Source: Silene noctiflora (taxonomy: Eukaryota; Streptophyta; Magnoliopsida; Caryophyllales; Caryophyllaceae). From it: DNA of 20,778 nt. The notes under the pieces were generated by a model. The model did no database searches and was not told where the DNA came from. It saw nothing but the letters and a program-made list of their open reading frames with translations. The stretch covers positions 30,843 to 51,620 of the forward strand of contig VHZZ01003021.1 in the NCBI GenBank assembly GCA_009801015.1, given 5' to 3'. Of the stretch, positions 19,395 through 20,778 are shown piece after piece (position 1 is the first letter of the stretch; each line of letters begins with the position of its first letter). The position numbers and the translations under genes are program-made.

Positions 19395-20326
19395 CTAATG
19401 TAATTCCCGTGCATAAATGCACGGTTTTTTAGATCGGGATGTTAGAGAACTTAGCAAATAAAGATGATAAATTTAAAGCGAATTTCAATATTTACACAAT
19501 ATGGATAAAATATATAAGTTAATTAAAGTNGAAGAATATATATTTATAGTATTAGAAACTAATACTCTTTGTGAATATCTTCATAGACAATGTCAATTAA
19601 AATTACGTAAAACATTTAGCGGAGAATTAATGAATTTTCATATTTATAAAATTTAGATTAAATATATTATTACAAAAAGACCTGTATGAATATTAATTAC
19701 GGAGTTGCGATTTCTTGTACTCCAATCATTTTTCATAGGTAGACACATACATGATATAATATGAAGTTCATATAAATTAAATGTAAGAGCCAACTTTTAC
19801 AGAATAATGACAAATTGACAATTAATAGAGCCCAACTCCTTCCTAAAATAGTTGAGCGGGAAAAAACTTAGAGTAAGACTTATTCTTTTAGTTAAAGGGA
19901 GATGAGAAAAAAACGAACTTGAAAATTAATCAAGAGAATTGAGGTGAAGTTATGAAATGTGTATTATATTTTTTCGCACAAAATTAATGATTTCAATTTA
20001 TACATTTTATCAAATAATTTTATTGAATTTTTTTTCATGAAAATAATAATATTTTATTGGTTTTTTTTATACAGGGTAATTATCTGTTAAGTAATAATAA
20101 CACTAACAAAAGATTTAGAAATAAATTTATAAGTTTTGATTTATATCAGTTTTGTTTATTTTGATTAAATGATTACAATTCAGAGTATAGAAAAGACTGT
20201 ATAATGATTAAAAGATTATATAAAAGGAAAAAAAGTAATGAAATAAAGACTTATTTCCTTATTTAGCGAGATTCTTTTTGGAGGAAAATTTTTTGAGAAT
20301 TTTTATTCTCTTAGTATATAGGAGGA
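19395..20326 (-). mobile_element. probable non-autonomous Helitron upstream of RPN9
   Basis: Read on the minus strand, the element begins TCCTCCTATATACTAAGAGA (preceded by A) and ends with the hairpin CCGTGCATTTATGCACGG (19424-19407; 7-bp stem, 4-base loop), then 8 bases and TTAG followed by T. This matches the Helitron layout: a 5' TC, no terminal inverted repeats, a 3' hairpin ~10 bases before CTRR, and insertion between A and T. The last tetranucleotide is TTAG rather than CTAG, a one-base departure. The ~930 bp interior is AT-rich with no helicase or Rep frame. Hairpins of the CCGTGCA...TGCACGG type recur in plant Helitrons of this class. It ends ~240 bp from the RPN9 ATG. Confidence 0.65.
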
Positions 20327-20624
20327 TTTTCGTTTCATACAATTTTATGAACTGTCGATACTATACTATCGGATTTACAACCCCAAGTTACTAGATTTAC
20401 AATTAGTTTATCAACCTCAACAATAATTATAAAATTAAATTCATGGAAAATTGATAAGAGAAAATCAAACTTCACATTACAGTTCATAAATGATTCCTAC
20501 AAAGTAGATCTTATTCAAAATAATTCAGTAATAACTAAAATGAAGTTCATGGAAATAAATACATTATGAAGTAGAGACAAAAGACGAAAAATGGAAACAG
20601 AAACTAAAAAAATCAAGGGAAATT
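20327..20624. other. AT-rich upstream DNA, no gene seen
   Basis: There is no open frame of note and no recognisable RNA gene. The stretch separates the Helitron-like element from the repeat that runs to the window end. Confidence 0.4.
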
Positions 20625-20730
20625 CTCACTTGTACCCCTCTAGTGTGAGCTAATCCTACTTGTACCCCTACTTTTCAAGAAAACCCACTTGTACCCTTCA
20701 ACTTCCTAATTATTCTCACTTATGCACCTT
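20625..20730. repeat. ~30-bp tandem motif, four copies, at the window edge
   Basis: The motif CTCACTTGTACCCCT or a close variant begins near 20625, 20655, 20685 and 20715, a period of about 30 bp; the last copy is diverged (CTCACTTATGCACCT). Arrays of this kind often form the subterminal repeats of plant DNA transposons, so an element may continue past the end of the window. Confidence 0.75.
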
Positions 20731-20778
20731 AAGTATAGTAATGATGAATATTGATCGATTAAGTGGGGAAGAAGGGTA

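Noticed and set aside
1-20778. tRNA, rRNA, CRISPR array, viral or bacterial operon signals
   Set aside because: None was recognised by eye on either strand; the repeats are transposon- or slippage-derived and not regularly spaced with unique spacers. A covariance-model tRNA scan was not possible here.

Overview
This looks like a eudicot nuclear genome window: AT-rich, with GT-AG introns, many small transposons and microsatellites, and no prokaryotic features. Recurrent TACGGAGTA words and the mobile-element style make me lean towards Caryophyllales, but that is a weak inference. Two convergent protein-coding genes account for all recognisable coding sequence.

Layout. 1-3218 has no recognised gene: a GC-rich block with switching strand composition (1-1060), a triplicated AT-rich repeat (1146-1268), AT-rich filler, and a terminal-inverted-repeat element (about 2164-2877). 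3219-7272 (+) is a 1-deoxy-D-xylulose-5-phosphate synthase (DXS) gene with nine visible exons. Its reading frame is intact from exon to exon, but no transit-peptide first exon can be placed, and the segment between the two N-terminal motif blocks and the FEHLG region is shortened and replaced. 7273-10031 is intergenic and holds a Tourist-like and a long-TIR element. 10032-19153 (-) is a complete six-exon gene for 26S proteasome lid subunit RPN9 (387 aa), whose introns carry an hAT-type MITE, several other inverted-repeat elements, a Stowaway MITE and ancient duplications. 19154-19311 holds its probable 5'UTR and core promoter. A probable Helitron (19395-20326, minus strand) lies about 240 bp upstream of the start codon, and the window ends inside another repeat (20625-20730).

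Function. DXS makes the first committed intermediate of the plastid MEP isoprenoid pathway; RPN9 is a structural PCI-domain subunit of the proteasome lid. Nothing suggests the two genes work together; they are simply convergent neighbours. I did not find an undescribed multi-gene system. The most unusual points are the altered DXS segment with its missing first exon, the triplicated start of RPN9 intron 1, and the tight cluster of MITEs in RPN9 intron 5.
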